Notes: generated by a model not told the origin, from the sequence alone. Positions 43,030-52,959 are shown, numbered from the stretch's first letter. The stretch is 64,000 bases of DNA from CAWBRT01 sp963814745 (GCA_963814745.1 CAWFEA010000006.1:1-64000); one strand, 5' to 3'. Translations and numbers: made by a program.

Positions 43030-43581
43030 ATGAGCGACGAAAAAATCTGGGTCGGAAACGATCACGGCGGATACGAATTGAAGTTGCAGATCGTGGAACA
43101 CCTGGTCAAGAGAGGTTTTCAGGTGCACAACGCAGGCACGGACTCCACCGCAATCGTGCGTTATCCCTATTACGCCGCGCAGGTCTCCGAGGCGATCTTG
43201 CGCGGAGGTGCCGCCCGCGGAATTCTGATCTGTTCCACGGGTATCGGCATGAGCATCATCGCCAACAGGTACGCGGGGATTCGCGCTGCTTTGTGTACCA
43301 GCACCTATATGGGCAGAATGACGAGGGCGCACAACGACTCCAACGTCCTTTGCCTGGGCGGAAAAATCACCGGCGTTTTTGAGGCCATCGATATTCTGGA
43401 TGCATGGTTGAACACCGCGTACGAAGGAGGAAGACACGACATTTCGCTGGGGTTGATCCGCCAGGCTGAAGCCAGTCTTTCGAAGTCGGCGGTCTGGAAC
43501 CCCTCCGATCCCATCCGCACGCCCGGCGATCAAACACCCGCGATCGCGCAGGCAGTTCCGGCGCCGGTGGGAAAAAGCTGA
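43030..43581 (+). CDS. rpiB: RpiB/LacA/LacB-family sugar-phosphate isomerase
   Basis: A 183-residue protein with the RpiB core: GNDHGGYELK near the N-terminus, catalytic Cys68 in CSTGIGMSI, R83 and H101 (RAHND) near the sugar site, and LGGKITG. RpiB enzymes interconvert aldose and ketose phosphates (ribose-5-P, allose-6-P, erythrose-4-P and relatives). The Pro/Ala-rich C-terminal tail of about 30 residues is beyond the usual 150. It is convergent with the FucI-like isomerase gene. Confidence 0.88.
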   Translation: MSDEKIWVGNDHGGYELKLQIVEHLVKRGFQVHNAGTDSTAIVRYPYYAAQVSEAILRGGAARGILICSTGIGMSIIANRYAGIRAALCTSTYMGRMTRAHNDSNVLCLGGKITGVFEAIDILDAWLNTAYEGGRHDISLGLIRQAEASLSKSAVWNPSDPIRTPGDQTPAIAQAVPAPVGKS

Positions 43582-43595
43582 AGAACCGTAAATGT

Positions 43596-43640
43596 GTAGA
43601 GCGGGCGCGGGCGAGTGTCAACCGTTCGCGCCCGCTCTAC
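43596..43640. terminator. Bidirectional hairpin terminator between rpiB and FucI-like gene
   Basis: GTAGAGCGGGCGCG (43596-43609) and CGCGCCCGCTCTAC (43627-43640) form a perfect 14-bp stem between two convergent genes. The second arm reaches the last base of the minus-strand stop codon. There is no long T-run, but position and strength point to a shared terminator. Confidence 0.65.
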
Positions 43641-45088
43641 TACCCAGCTTTGTCCACCCCGATGTCCATCAATTCGCAGTACATTTCCAGCGCCTTGACC
43701 CGATCGCCCGGCACTACGTGCAGGTGGTTCGCATTGAAAACTTCGAGGAAGTCCTTCGGCCGAATGTCGAGTCTTATATAGCCATGAGGCCATGCCGAGC
43801 AGGTCTCCGCCATCTTCTCGCGCGGAAAATCAACAAATTCACCGCGAGCGATGAACATGCGATACTTGCCGCTTACCCGGCTCATGCGCGCCACGGTGAT
43901 TTCCCCGGCGCGGCACACATGCGCAAAATGCGCTCCGCCCCCACCGTACTTGGGAATGACCGGCTCCAGGAAAACCTTCGCCAGATTCTCCGCGGGATCG
44001 TCGCTGCGGGTCGCGTACCAGGAAGGCAGTGCCCCGCAGTTGCAACAGACGTAGATTTCATTCCGGGCGTCGTAACTTCGAATATCCAACAAAACCGATG
44101 GATAGCCGCTGATCAGTTTCAGAATCTGCATGGTCAGGGCGCCGTCGCTGTCAGCCTCGCAAGCCATCACGATAGGTTCTTTGGAACCGTTCCAATCGTA
44201 CGGGTCGTTCAGCGCCATCGCGCTCAGGCAACTGGTGACGAAGTACTCGCTCAGATCGTAGTGGCACTTAATGCCGACGAAATCAAGCCCAAGGTCTTCG
44301 ACGATTCCACGCGTGGCGATGTAATGCCGGATCTGTTGCTTAACGTTCTGTGGAGCGGCCTTGCCTTCGGTGGAAACCTTTCCCAAATGGCTGGTCAGCC
44401 ACGCGTAGGCCCGCTCTACTTCGCCTTCATCGACCTCCTGGGCGCGACGAACGATCTCCAACTGATCAATGTGCTCTACGTCGACGCCGAACTCCATCAT
44501 CCACTGCTGGGGACTGACCGCGCCCGTATTCATCCCGATGCTTCGCCCGCCGATCAGGCCGTAGACGCTGCCTTTCATGCGCGACATGACGCCGGCCGCG
44601 CGACAATACGCCGATAGTTCAGCCAGTAATTCCGGCTCTTCCAGGGGGTTGCCCCAAAACGTCCTGCTTTTCAGGCCGATCTGCCGCATGGCCCCATGGG
44701 CCGCCATGATGCCGCCGAGTCCTGGAAGCGTGCCATCCTTGGGCGAACTTATCGCTACCGGCACGTCCAGCAGGCGTGCCGCAAGCAAGCTGAAATTAGG
44801 GAAGGCGAAAACGGGAATGTTGAAAAGCGCTACGTCGATTCCCGCCCGCTGCGCTTCTCGCGCAATGTCCCGGGCGATCCGCGAAGACCTGGCGATCTCG
44901 CGTGCCTCCGTGACCGTCAGCATGGGGTCTTTCTCAATAGACTTTGCCAGGATGCCCGCGTGCCGCTTGACCGCATCCGCCAGCGTGTTGTGCACGCGCA
45001 CACGCCCATCAGAAAAGCTCAACAACCCCACATTGAACGAGTGATTCGTCACTGGTTTCTGCCACGCCTTCATTTCAGCGCAATCCAT
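43640..45088 (-). CDS. L-fucose/arabinose isomerase-family protein
   Basis: The 482-residue protein has the FucI/AraA-type fold (GLLSFSDGRVRVHN, DVALFNIPVFAFPN, LIGGRSIGMNTG, FVGIKCHYDLSEYF, ACEADSDGALTMQIL, CNCGALPSWY). Metal-coordinating Glu/Asp in CEADSDGA and a late His are in place as in COG2407 members. Such enzymes interconvert aldose and ketose forms with Mn2+, and some act on unusual sugars such as sulfoquinovose. ATG 45088 follows GAGAGGGG. It is the last gene of the minus-strand set that begins with the epimerase and transporter genes. Confidence 0.82.
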   Translation of the reverse strand: MDCAEMKAWQKPVTNHSFNVGLLSFSDGRVRVHNTLADAVKRHAGILAKSIEKDPMLTVTEAREIARSSRIARDIAREAQRAGIDVALFNIPVFAFPNFSLLAARLLDVPVAISSPKDGTLPGLGGIMAAHGAMRQIGLKSRTFWGNPLEEPELLAELSAYCRAAGVMSRMKGSVYGLIGGRSIGMNTGAVSPQQWMMEFGVDVEHIDQLEIVRRAQEVDEGEVERAYAWLTSHLGKVSTEGKAAPQNVKQQIRHYIATRGIVEDLGLDFVGIKCHYDLSEYFVTSCLSAMALNDPYDWNGSKEPIVMACEADSDGALTMQILKLISGYPSVLLDIRSYDARNEIYVCCNCGALPSWYATRSDDPAENLAKVFLEPVIPKYGGGGAHFAHVCRAGEITVARMSRVSGKYRMFIARGEFVDFPREKMAETCSAWPHGYIRLDIRPKDFLEVFNANHLHVVPGDRVKALEMYCELMDIGVDKAG

Positions 45089-45149
45089 TTCGAACGTACC
45101 CCTCTCTCGCTGCGATCCAAGCAACTCAGGCGCGCGCGCGTCAAACTTT

Positions 45150-46166
45150 CTAGTCTGCACCCGCGGCGCGTTCGATCGTCTCCACCCGCTTCACACTCTT
45201 TCTGTGTTCCCTGCGAGCCATCAATATTCGTTGCACAGCGATGAATATCAACAACAAAACAGCAATGGCAATTCTCGTCCACCAGGAATTCAAATTTCCT
45301 TGAAAATTAATGAATGTCTGAATGATTCCTTCTATCAGCACGCCAAAAACCGTGCCAACCACAAAGCCCACTCCGCCCGTCATCAGAGTGCCGCCCACCA
45401 CCGTACCTGCAATGGCGTCTAACTCCAGGCCGGTAGCGTGGCTACCGTACCCGGATAGCATGTAAAAAGAAAATACCAGTCCGCCCACGGACGAGGTGAG
45501 GCCGCTCAAGACATATACCAGCACCTTAGTCCGATCGACCGACAACCCCATGAGTCTGGCCGATTGTTCATTGCTTCCAATTGCGTAAATCGCTCGACCG
45601 AACTTCGTATAATGAGCGATGAAAATGTATATCATAAGCATAACCAAGGTGATGAGTACGCCAATCGACAGAAACGAATCGAACAGGAACGGTATGCGAA
45701 ACTCGGAGATGGCAACAAACAATGGATTCGATATGCTGATCGTGTCGGTGCTGATCACATAGCTCAGGCCCCTGGTCAGGAACATCCCCGCGAGTGTAGC
45801 GATAAAAGGCTGCACGTTGAAATAAGTAATAAGAATCCCGTGCAGTAGCCCTACAACGCCGCCGACCACAATCGCAATCAACATTACCAGGATTGGATTG
45901 AGTTGCAATGTGGTCAATAGATAAGCGGCTAGCATCGACACAAACGCGATTATGGAACCGACCGAAAGGTCGATCCCGCCGGAAATAATGACTAAGGTTT
46001 CTCCCAGGGCAACAATGATCAGAAAAGAGTTGTCAATCAGAAGATTGACCAGGTTTTGCGCGCCGAAAAAATTATCGTATACGAAAGAGCCGATCGCGAT
46101 TAACGCCAGAAATATACCGATGGTTATGACTAATGAAGTATATTTGGATTTTATCCCGACCTTCAT
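45150..46166 (-). CDS. Sugar ABC transporter permease (YjfF-like)
   Basis: A 338-residue RbsC-class permease resembling YjfF: NLLIDNSFLIIVALGETLVIISGGIDLSVGSIIAF, VQPFIATLAGMFLTRG and AGTVVGGTLMTGGVG. Its ATG shares one base with the stop of the upstream permease (TAATG), which couples translation. With the YtfT-like permease and the ATPase it makes an importer of the galactofuranose (Ytf) type, though the sugar need not be the same. Confidence 0.9.
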   Translation of the reverse strand: MKVGIKSKYTSLVITIGIFLALIAIGSFVYDNFFGAQNLVNLLIDNSFLIIVALGETLVIISGGIDLSVGSIIAFVSMLAAYLLTTLQLNPILVMLIAIVVGGVVGLLHGILITYFNVQPFIATLAGMFLTRGLSYVISTDTISISNPLFVAISEFRIPFLFDSFLSIGVLITLVMLMIYIFIAHYTKFGRAIYAIGSNEQSARLMGLSVDRTKVLVYVLSGLTSSVGGLVFSFYMLSGYGSHATGLELDAIAGTVVGGTLMTGGVGFVVGTVFGVLIEGIIQTFINFQGNLNSWWTRIAIAVLLLIFIAVQRILMARREHRKSVKRVETIERAAGAD

Positions 46167-47212
46167 TACGCCCTTCCTTGCTTTAGATGCAGCTTCGCGA
46201 TCGTTACCTTGACTCTTTCCGACTGTAACGAACAAATAACAATCACAATCACGGCATTCACCACCAACATGATCTCAGGCGCAACCCCCCTTGAATATAT
46301 CGTCGTCCGGATGGTTTGGATGATTAACGCCCCAACCATGCTGGCGCCTAGAGAAAACTTGCCGCCGGCCATGGAGTTGCCGGCAATTGCAAATGCCAGG
46401 ATAGCGTCCAGTTCAATGAAGCTTCCCATCGTATTGGGGTCTGACGATCTAACTTCTGAAGTCATTAAAATCCCGGCGATTCCAGCGCACAATCCGCTAA
46501 TCGAATAGCAAATCAAGGTAATGAGAGGAACGTTTAAACCGGAAAACCGGCCCGCGACTCTGTTAATTCCAATCGTCTCGAGAAAGAGTCCGAATGGTGT
46601 TTTCTTGACGAAAATAAGTGCCAGTAAAAAGACCGCGACGACGATGAATATGGAGACCGGAAAACCGAAAAGAAAGCCACCGCCAATGTAAAAGAAACGC
46701 TCCTGGTAAACCGTAATGACGTTTCCGCTGGTGATTAGCTGCGCGATGCCTCTTCCGGCCACCAATAGGATTAACGTTGCCACAATGGCTTGGAGTTTCA
46801 GATATGAGACAAGTATTCCATTCCAAAGTCCCAGGAGCAGCGCGAATCCCAACGTCAGCAGCAGTGCGGATCCCAGCGAAATATTGGACACGAATTGCTG
46901 TTGCCCGCCGACATCGACCATCTTGCCGTCCAGTAAGACAGCAATGGTAGAGCTCGCAACCGCCATCACAGACCCGACGGAAATATCAATTCCTCCCGTA
47001 GCGATCACCAAGGTCATGCCGATAGTCAGCAGCATAAGCACTGATGCCCGGTTCAAAATGTCGATTAAACTTCCGTAAAGGTGCCCGTCTTTCACTTCCA
47101 AAAGAAAAAAGTCTTTGGTAAAGATGAAGTTAAACAGGAGCAACAGAACCAAGCCGATCAACGGCCAAAATATTTGATGACTCGTTATCCCTTTTTTTAA
47201 GACCGGTTTCAT
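46166..47212 (-). CDS. Sugar ABC transporter permease (YtfT-like)
   Basis: A 348-residue multi-pass permease: ASVLMLLTIGMTLVIATGGIDISVGSVMAVAS, GLWNGILVSYLKLQAIVATLI and LAFAIAGNSMAGGKFSLGASM. It is the partner of the YjfF-like permease downstream. The 130-base gap to the ATPase gene upstream has no obvious terminator or promoter. Confidence 0.9.
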   Translation of the reverse strand: MKPVLKKGITSHQIFWPLIGLVLLLLFNFIFTKDFFLLEVKDGHLYGSLIDILNRASVLMLLTIGMTLVIATGGIDISVGSVMAVASSTIAVLLDGKMVDVGGQQQFVSNISLGSALLLTLGFALLLGLWNGILVSYLKLQAIVATLILLVAGRGIAQLITSGNVITVYQERFFYIGGGFLFGFPVSIFIVVAVFLLALIFVKKTPFGLFLETIGINRVAGRFSGLNVPLITLICYSISGLCAGIAGILMTSEVRSSDPNTMGSFIELDAILAFAIAGNSMAGGKFSLGASMVGALIIQTIRTTIYSRGVAPEIMLVVNAVIVIVICSLQSERVKVTIAKLHLKQGRA

Positions 47213-47342
47213 ATGTACCTCAGCAATATCCGAGTCCCGCTAAGCCGCACCCAAAAGCATTCGCGCGGCGTCTTCGCCAACGCAGACATGTCACTGGCGC
47301 GAACGCTATCGACATTGACCGCACAAACGAACTTGTCCTTTG

Positions 47343-48893
47343 TCACTGCTCGGTAGCGGACGCCGCAAGACCGCTGTGCGCTCCTGAAATTGTGTGCATG
47401 ATCCCCTGCTCACTAATCTCGTCCTTACTAAGTTCGCCAATCGTCTTCTTGTCCCGATAGACTACGATTCTTTCGCAGCAGCGAACCATTTCTTCCAATT
47501 CGGAGGAAATAAACAGAACAGCCATCCCTGCCTTGGCCAAATCAACAATGATCATCTGTATTTCAGCTTTGGCGCCGACATCGATGCCCCTGGTTGGCTC
47601 GTCCAGAATCAGCAACGCAGGATCGGTTGCCAGCCATCGCGCGATAATCACCTTCTGCTGGTTTCCGCCGCTTAGATGCTTGACTGATTGCTCGCATCCA
47701 GGGGTGCTTATATTCAGCAGCTTGATGAATTTATTCGCGATCTCTTCCTGCACCCTTCGCGGAATGGTTTGTCGCAAACCTTTCTTTGCCTGCAAACCAA
47801 GAATTATGTTTTCTCGCACCGTCAGGTCGCCAATTATACTTTCGCTCTTTCGATTTTCCGGGCAAAACCCCATTCCCAACCGAATAGCATCTTGGGGGGA
47901 GTTAATAGTGACCTCTTTGTCGCCTATATAGCTCCGGCCGCTATCCCTTTTATCAACCCCAAAAATCAATTGCGCGGTTTCTGTACGCCCGGACCCAAGC
48001 AGCCCCGCCAATCCCATGACTTCGCCTTTTGCAATTGAGATATCAAGCGGGTCGATCAAACCTTTTCTGCCAATCTGTTCTGCGCGGTAAAAATTTATCC
48101 GCTCCGAGCTCTCGGCTTGGCATTGAGCTTTCCTGGCGCCGACCACACCATGAAAGTCCTGAAGCTCTCTGCCGATCATTTTTGCGACCAGTTGACCTTT
48201 CGGCAAATCAGAGGTCTCGAACGTACCAACCCATTCCCCGTTTCTGAGAACCGTGACCCTGTCCGTGACCGTGTATATTTGATCTAAGAAATGGGTAATG
48301 AAAACGATTCCGATGCCTTCACTCTTCAATTTGCGCATGACGGCAAATAAGTTTTCCGCCTCGTACTTGTCTAAACTGGAAGTCGGCTCGTCCAGAATCA
48401 ATACTTGGGCTGAAGCATCGAGCGCCCTTGAGATAGCGACCATCTGCTGAATCGCTACAGGATACTCGTCTAGAGTCAACGTTACATCCACTTTTATATT
48501 CAGGCGCGCGAGTGCCACTTCGGATCGCTTGTTGATTTCTTTCCAATCGATGTGCCCATTCTTCATCGGTTGTCGCCCGATGAATATGTTTTCCGCAACC
48601 GAAAGGTGTGGGCACAGATTCACTTCCTGGTACACAGTACTGATTCCTAGCAGTTGCGCGTGGTGCGGAGATTTGGGTTCAATCTTCTTACCCGACAAGA
48701 ATATCTCGCCCGATTCCAGGGACTCTGCCCCCGTTAGAACCTTAATCAAGGTAGACTTGCCTGCGCCATTTTCGCCTACGATGCCGTGAATTTCGCCGTG
48801 CTCTAATTGGAAAGTAACATCGGAAAGGGCGACAACTCCGGGAAAGCGTTTGGTAATATTTCTCATGACTAGCAGGTCAGTAACATCATTCAT
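47343..48893 (-). CDS. Sugar ABC transporter ATP-binding protein (YtfR-like)
   Basis: A 516-residue double-domain ATPase: first domain GENGAGKSTLIKVLTG, LILDEPTSSLD; second domain GLLGSGRTETAQLIFG, LSGGNQQKVIIARWLATDPALLILDEPTRGIDVG. The second P-loop is the degenerate form normal in this family. It energises the two permeases downstream; the binding protein is at 51908-52876. The 252 bases between it and the GntR gene contain nothing I recognise. Confidence 0.92.
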   Translation of the reverse strand: MNDVTDLLVMRNITKRFPGVVALSDVTFQLEHGEIHGIVGENGAGKSTLIKVLTGAESLESGEIFLSGKKIEPKSPHHAQLLGISTVYQEVNLCPHLSVAENIFIGRQPMKNGHIDWKEINKRSEVALARLNIKVDVTLTLDEYPVAIQQMVAISRALDASAQVLILDEPTSSLDKYEAENLFAVMRKLKSEGIGIVFITHFLDQIYTVTDRVTVLRNGEWVGTFETSDLPKGQLVAKMIGRELQDFHGVVGARKAQCQAESSERINFYRAEQIGRKGLIDPLDISIAKGEVMGLAGLLGSGRTETAQLIFGVDKRDSGRSYIGDKEVTINSPQDAIRLGMGFCPENRKSESIIGDLTVRENIILGLQAKKGLRQTIPRRVQEEIANKFIKLLNISTPGCEQSVKHLSGGNQQKVIIARWLATDPALLILDEPTRGIDVGAKAEIQMIIVDLAKAGMAVLFISSELEEMVRCCERIVVYRDKKTIGELSKDEISEQGIMHTISGAHSGLAASATEQ

Positions 48894-49145
48894 ATGTTGA
48901 AGCCTTCACTTTGTACTAAAGCCGGTTCCGCCAAGCGAGGAGCGAGAGCCACATAACCTTAAGAAATCGAGCCCCCCGAGAGTGGAATGAAAGCGCGTTC
49001 TCCATTCAGCGATGCGCAACCCGCATCGACGTCACAACTCAAGCCGAGTTCGTTCCCTCTACTACGATTACTCGACCGGGTGGGCCATATTCGCACGTCT
49101 TCCCCGGTCAAGGTCATTAAGTCGGTTCCATAGTGTTCGTCACAT

Positions 49146-49883
49146 CTAAACACCAGTCTCAACGTAAGGCAGTATGATATGCAGTAGCAGACGCTCCAGT
49201 TCTTCCCGAAGATTGTGGAGATGGCTCCGCATGTAGCGCTCGGCGCCATTTCCATCCTCCGCCAAGATCCTCTCCACAACCACTTCGTGCTCGCGAGTCG
49301 AGCGTTCCAATCGCCCTTGCATGGCCATTAGCCCCAGCCGTACCCGGTACCACTGATCATTGAGGTCACCGATGATGCGTGTGGCGCGTCCATTACCGGA
49401 CATTGCGAGAAGAATATCGTGAAGTTCAACGTCCGCTTTTCGCCATGCCTCATAATCGTTCGCCACGGCTGATTTCTTCATTCTCTCCAGCGTCTTCTTC
49501 AGTCGTCCTCGCTGCTGATCGTCAGCGCACGCGGCGGCTTTCCTTGCCAGCGTGCTTTCCAGAGTCTCCTTGATATCAAAAATTTCCTGGATGTCTTTCA
49601 AGGAGAGACAATAGACGCGCCATCCGCGCCGAGCATAGCTACTCAAGAAACCCTCGTATTCCAAAAGCCTCAAAGCCTCTCTCACGGGGGTCCGACTCAT
49701 TCCCAGTTCCGAAGCAATCTGAACGTCAGTAAGACAAGAACCCGGCTTGAGTTGCCGGTTCATGATCTTTTCTTTGACGAAATGATAGGCTTTTCGCTGA
49801 AGAGTCGTGGGTCGATTGGGACCGAGCCTTTTGACCTCCGGCATATCCTTCACTTCCGCGCCGTTTTTCTTCGCTTGCGTCAA
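49146..49883 (-). CDS. GntR-family regulator (FadR subfamily), second
   Basis: A 245-residue regulator with an N-terminal winged helix (FVKEKIMNRQLKPGSCL, LGMSRTPVREALRLLEYEGFL) and an FCD domain (IFDIKETLESTLARKAA, DVELHDILLAMSGN, EHEVVVERILAED). The start is TTG 49883 or ATG 49844. It is only 3 bases after the transketolase C-subunit stop, so it is co-transcribed with the pathway genes and is probably their regulator. Confidence 0.9.
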   Translation of the reverse strand: MTQAKKNGAEVKDMPEVKRLGPNRPTTLQRKAYHFVKEKIMNRQLKPGSCLTDVQIASELGMSRTPVREALRLLEYEGFLSSYARRGWRVYCLSLKDIQEIFDIKETLESTLARKAAACADDQQRGRLKKTLERMKKSAVANDYEAWRKADVELHDILLAMSGNGRATRIIGDLNDQWYRVRLGLMAMQGRLERSTREHEVVVERILAEDGNGAERYMRSHLHNLREELERLLLHIILPYVETGV

Positions 49884-49886
49884 AGG

Positions 49887-50822
49887 TTATGTCCCAATCA
49901 GTTTCTTACAGCTTCTCTCGATCGAGTGATTGTTCAGCACATATTTCTCAAGAAGGGCGTCATAAGGACCAGTCTCGGCGAAGGTATCCGGAATCGCTAC
50001 CATCTCGACTCTCGCGGGACAATGCCTGACCACGCACTCCGCTACAGCGGACCCCAGCCCGCCAATTCTGCTGTGTTCCTCCACCGTCACAATTCCTTTT
50101 GTCTCTCTCGCGGCCTTGATGATAATCTCTTCATCCAAAGGCTTCAGCGTGTGGATCTCAATGACCCTTGCGCGAATGCCCTCACTCTTCAACTGCTCCG
50201 CCGCATCAAGGGCTTTCGACACCAGTATTCCGGTGACCACAATGGTCACGTCCGACCCATCTCTTAACTGAATACCTTTCCCAATTTCAAAAGTGCGATC
50301 TTCATCCTCCAAAACCGGAACTTCATTTCGACATAGCCTGAGATAGACCGGTCCCCGATAATCTGCAATGGCTATCACTGCTTTTCGGGTGAGAATATCA
50401 TCGGAGCCGACGATTACGGTCATATTCGGCGTAGCCCTCATGATTGCCAGATCGTATACAGACTGATGAGAGACGCCATCGAAGGAATCGGAGAGTCCTC
50501 CGTATGCCCCGCATACCTTCACGTTCAGGTTTGGGTAAGCGATCGAGCTTCTGATCTGTTCCCCCGCCCGCAGGGTCGCTAAAAAACCGAAAGTGGCGGC
50601 AAATGGAATTTTTCCCGCAGTGGCGAACCCGGCTGCCGCGTCCATCATATTGGCCTCGGCTATACCAAAGTTATAAAACCGGTCCGGAAATGCTTTGCCG
50701 AAGAGTGCGGTTTTCGTGGACGAAGATACATCCGCGTCCAAGACCACTACATCAGAATTCGCTCTGCCCAACTCGACTAGCGCTTCTCCAAAGCTATCTC
50801 TGAGAGCAACCATCTTAAGCAT
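49887..50822 (-). CDS. Transketolase C-terminal subunit
   Basis: A 311-residue protein corresponding to the pyrimidine-binding and C-terminal domains of transketolase: MVALRDSFGEALVELG, FYNFGIAEANMMDAAAG with the catalytic Glu, VYDLAIMRATPNMTVI and VEEHSRIGGLGSAVAE. Split transketolases need an N-terminal partner, encoded immediately upstream. GGAGGT 6 bases before ATG 50822 sets the start, which overlaps the partner's stop by 8 bases. It moves two-carbon ketol units with thiamine diphosphate. Confidence 0.92.
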   Translation of the reverse strand: MLKMVALRDSFGEALVELGRANSDVVVLDADVSSSTKTALFGKAFPDRFYNFGIAEANMMDAAAGFATAGKIPFAATFGFLATLRAGEQIRSSIAYPNLNVKVCGAYGGLSDSFDGVSHQSVYDLAIMRATPNMTVIVGSDDILTRKAVIAIADYRGPVYLRLCRNEVPVLEDEDRTFEIGKGIQLRDGSDVTIVVTGILVSKALDAAEQLKSEGIRARVIEIHTLKPLDEEIIIKAARETKGIVTVEEHSRIGGLGSAVAECVVRHCPARVEMVAIPDTFAETGPYDALLEKYVLNNHSIERSCKKLIGT

Positions 50823-51653
50823 GGACCACCTCCGCCAGCTCACTTATAGCCTGTACGTACTCCTGTTTCGAAATCTGCTTTCCATGCCACACATGGGTAT
50901 TCTCCATGAACGAGACTCCCTTGCCTTTTACCGTGCGCGCGATCAGGATGGAAGGAGCGTCCTTTGACTGCTTGGCCTGATCGATTCCTTCGGCGATTGC
51001 CTCTGGATCGTGGCCGTTGACCTCAATCGCATTCCAGCCAAATGATCTCCACTTGGCCATGACATCACCGAGCGGCATGATATCGTCCATGGATCCATCC
51101 AACTGGTAGCGGTTATAGTCGAGAAGAACGATGAGGTGATTCAGCTTGAACTTCACCGCGGCCATCGCTGCCTCCCATATCTGTCCTTCGTTCATCTCGC
51201 CGCAACCGATCAAGACATAGACATAAAAATCCTTATTGGAGAGCCGGCCGGCCAAGGCCATTCCCAGTCCGACGGAGGGGCCATGGCCTAACGATCCGGT
51301 TGACATATCCACACCCGGAGTTTTCAGTAAATCAGGGTGACCTTGGAGAATGCTATTAAGTCGGCGAAAGGTGCTCAATTCAGATTTAGGAAAGTATCCC
51401 TTTTCGGCCAAAACGGCGTAGAGAGCCGGCGCAGAGTGCCCTTTTGAGGGGATGAAGCGATCACGATCCTCCCACTTCGGATTGCCGGATCCGCTCTCAT
51501 CTTGTCAAAATAGAGCGTGCTGACGAGTTCTACAGCCGAGAGTGAACCCCCCGCGTGTCCAGAGCCGGCTTCATAGATCATCTTCAAAATAGTCAGCCGG
51601 ATCTCTCGCGTCAGCTTCCTGAAATACTCTTTCTTCTCCGGAGAATAAGCCAT
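50815..51653 (-). pseudogene. Transketolase N-terminal subunit with one frameshift
   Basis: Two frames together encode the whole N-terminal subunit: LTILKMIYEAGSGHAGGSLS, then (other frame) RFIPSKGHSAPALYAVLAEK, TGSLGHGPSVGLGMA and the ThDP/metal site GCGEMNEGQIWEA...LLDYNRYQLDG. The frame shifts near 51481-51489, between DPAI and KWEDRD. All thiamine-diphosphate residues are intact and the partner subunit is undamaged, so a sequencing indel is likely. As written, the gene would give only a truncated product. Confidence 0.85.
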
Positions 51654-51734
51654 GCTTTCTTTATCCTCTCAATTGCTGCGGCTTCCGATAAACCTATGAG
51701 GGTTGGCGCCCGGACCCAGGGAAATAGCAGTCCG

Positions 51735-51845
51735 GGCCAACCCGGAGTCGTGGTGTTCTCGTTGCCGAACCTGCCCGACAAACCCCGGAAGGAAGCAGAT
51801 TCGGGATAAGGGACTGCCTCGGGTAAGATCGTGGCGTCCCCATAG
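51735..51845 (+). ncRNA. ffs: Signal recognition particle RNA (4.5S-like)
   Basis: CCGGAAGGAAGCAG (51785-51798) is the conserved loop-and-internal-loop motif of SRP RNA helix 8. It is enclosed by CCCGA/TCGGG and followed by ATAAGGG and CTGCCTCGGGT, as in bacterial small SRP RNAs; GCCGAAC on the 5' side pairs with the CTCGGGT side. The 5' internal-loop bases (ACAAACC) differ from the usual CAGGT form. Ends are approximate; a separate 12-bp hairpin (51696-51734) precedes it. It lies on the opposite strand between the sugar binding-protein and transketolase genes. Confidence 0.65.
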
Positions 51846-51907
51846 TCCATCCAGTATTTAAGCCCTGCGGAGTGTACGCCACCCAAGCGAGGCGGACTAA
51901 TTCGACC

Positions 51908-52876
51908 TTACTTGCGGTTAGGCAACTCCTTGGCAGCCGTCGCGGCGGTATAAAGCGTAAACTTCAGCCAAATGTTCTTTGGTATTGTATTGGCCTTGCC
52001 GGCGGCAATCGTCTTCACTAACTCCACGCACTGTGGTCCGTACTTATTCGGATTTTCAACCGTAGCGTTGTATCTGCCAGCGGCCATTTCCTCAAACGTC
52101 ATTCTCAAGCCATCCACGGAGACTACCACGACGTCTTTCCCAGGCTTGTAGCCGGCTTCCGTCAGCGCCTGCGCTCCGCCAATACCCTCATCATCCCCAT
52201 GCGACCACAATACATCGATCTTTTGACCTTGAGCCTTAGCGGCTTTGATCATAGCCTCTGCCGCCTCTTTACCTTTGGCCCTGGTGTAATCTCCGGATTG
52301 AGAGGCAATGATTTTAAACCTGGGCTGAGACTTCAAGGCTTCATCAAAGCCGATCTTTCTTTCTACCGCCGTGCTTGCCCCGACCGTCCCCTGGAGTTCG
52401 ATGATGTTGACAGGACCCGGCTTATTCTTGAAAGTATCGAACACGAATTGGGCTGCTATCTTCCCGGCCTGGGTATTATCCGGTCCAACAAACACCAGGT
52501 AATAGTCTTCCGGCTTACCAACGCTGACCGTAAGTTTTCGATTGACGACAATCAGCGGAATTTTCTTGTCTCTGATTTCTCTCAGGACAGCATCCCAACC
52601 GGTTGCGACGACCGGCGCAAGGATGATCACATCCACTTTTTGCGCGATAAAAGACCGGAGAGCTTTGATCTGGTTTTCCTGCTTCCCCTGCGCATCCGAA
52701 AACTTCAGGGTTATGCCTGCTTTGGCGAAGGTGTCTTTCATATTTTCAGACATTTCAGTTCGCCAGGGGTTTTCGGCGCCGATTTGCGAAAATCCGACTA
52801 CAAGTTTCTTATCGGTCGAAAAACATAACGAAGATGTGACCACGAGCACTGCGATAGCTAACAAAGCTTTCTTCAC
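51908..52876 (-). CDS. Sugar ABC transporter substrate-binding protein (YtfQ-like)
   Basis: A 322-residue exported binding protein closely resembling YtfQ: signal peptide KKALLAIAVLVVTSSLCF, then LVVGFSQIGAENPWR, ITLKFSDAQGKQENQIKALR and VDVIILAPVVATGWDAVL. GTG 52876 is chosen because AGGAA lies 7-8 bases before it and the signal peptide then starts the protein; the frame stays open 25 codons further up without similarity. It should bind a furanose or related sugar for the transporter at 45150-48893. Confidence 0.88.
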   Translation of the reverse strand: MKKALLAIAVLVVTSSLCFSTDKKLVVGFSQIGAENPWRTEMSENMKDTFAKAGITLKFSDAQGKQENQIKALRSFIAQKVDVIILAPVVATGWDAVLREIRDKKIPLIVVNRKLTVSVGKPEDYYLVFVGPDNTQAGKIAAQFVFDTFKNKPGPVNIIELQGTVGASTAVERKIGFDEALKSQPRFKIIASQSGDYTRAKGKEAAEAMIKAAKAQGQKIDVLWSHGDDEGIGGAQALTEAGYKPGKDVVVVSVDGLRMTFEEMAAGRYNATVENPNKYGPQCVELVKTIAAGKANTIPKNIWLKFTLYTAATAAKELPNRK

Positions 52877-52959
52877 GATAAGGTTCCTTTCCTCTCTTGT
52901 TGTTTTCGAGACACTGACTATCGCCTGACCTTCTGGTAGTGTGTCCTGCATGCAACGAA

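Noticed and set aside
51611..51886. Possible minus-strand protein frames in the transketolase-to-binding-protein gap
   Set aside because: They overlap the SRP RNA motif and have no ribosome binding site; spurious proteins are commonly predicted over such RNAs.
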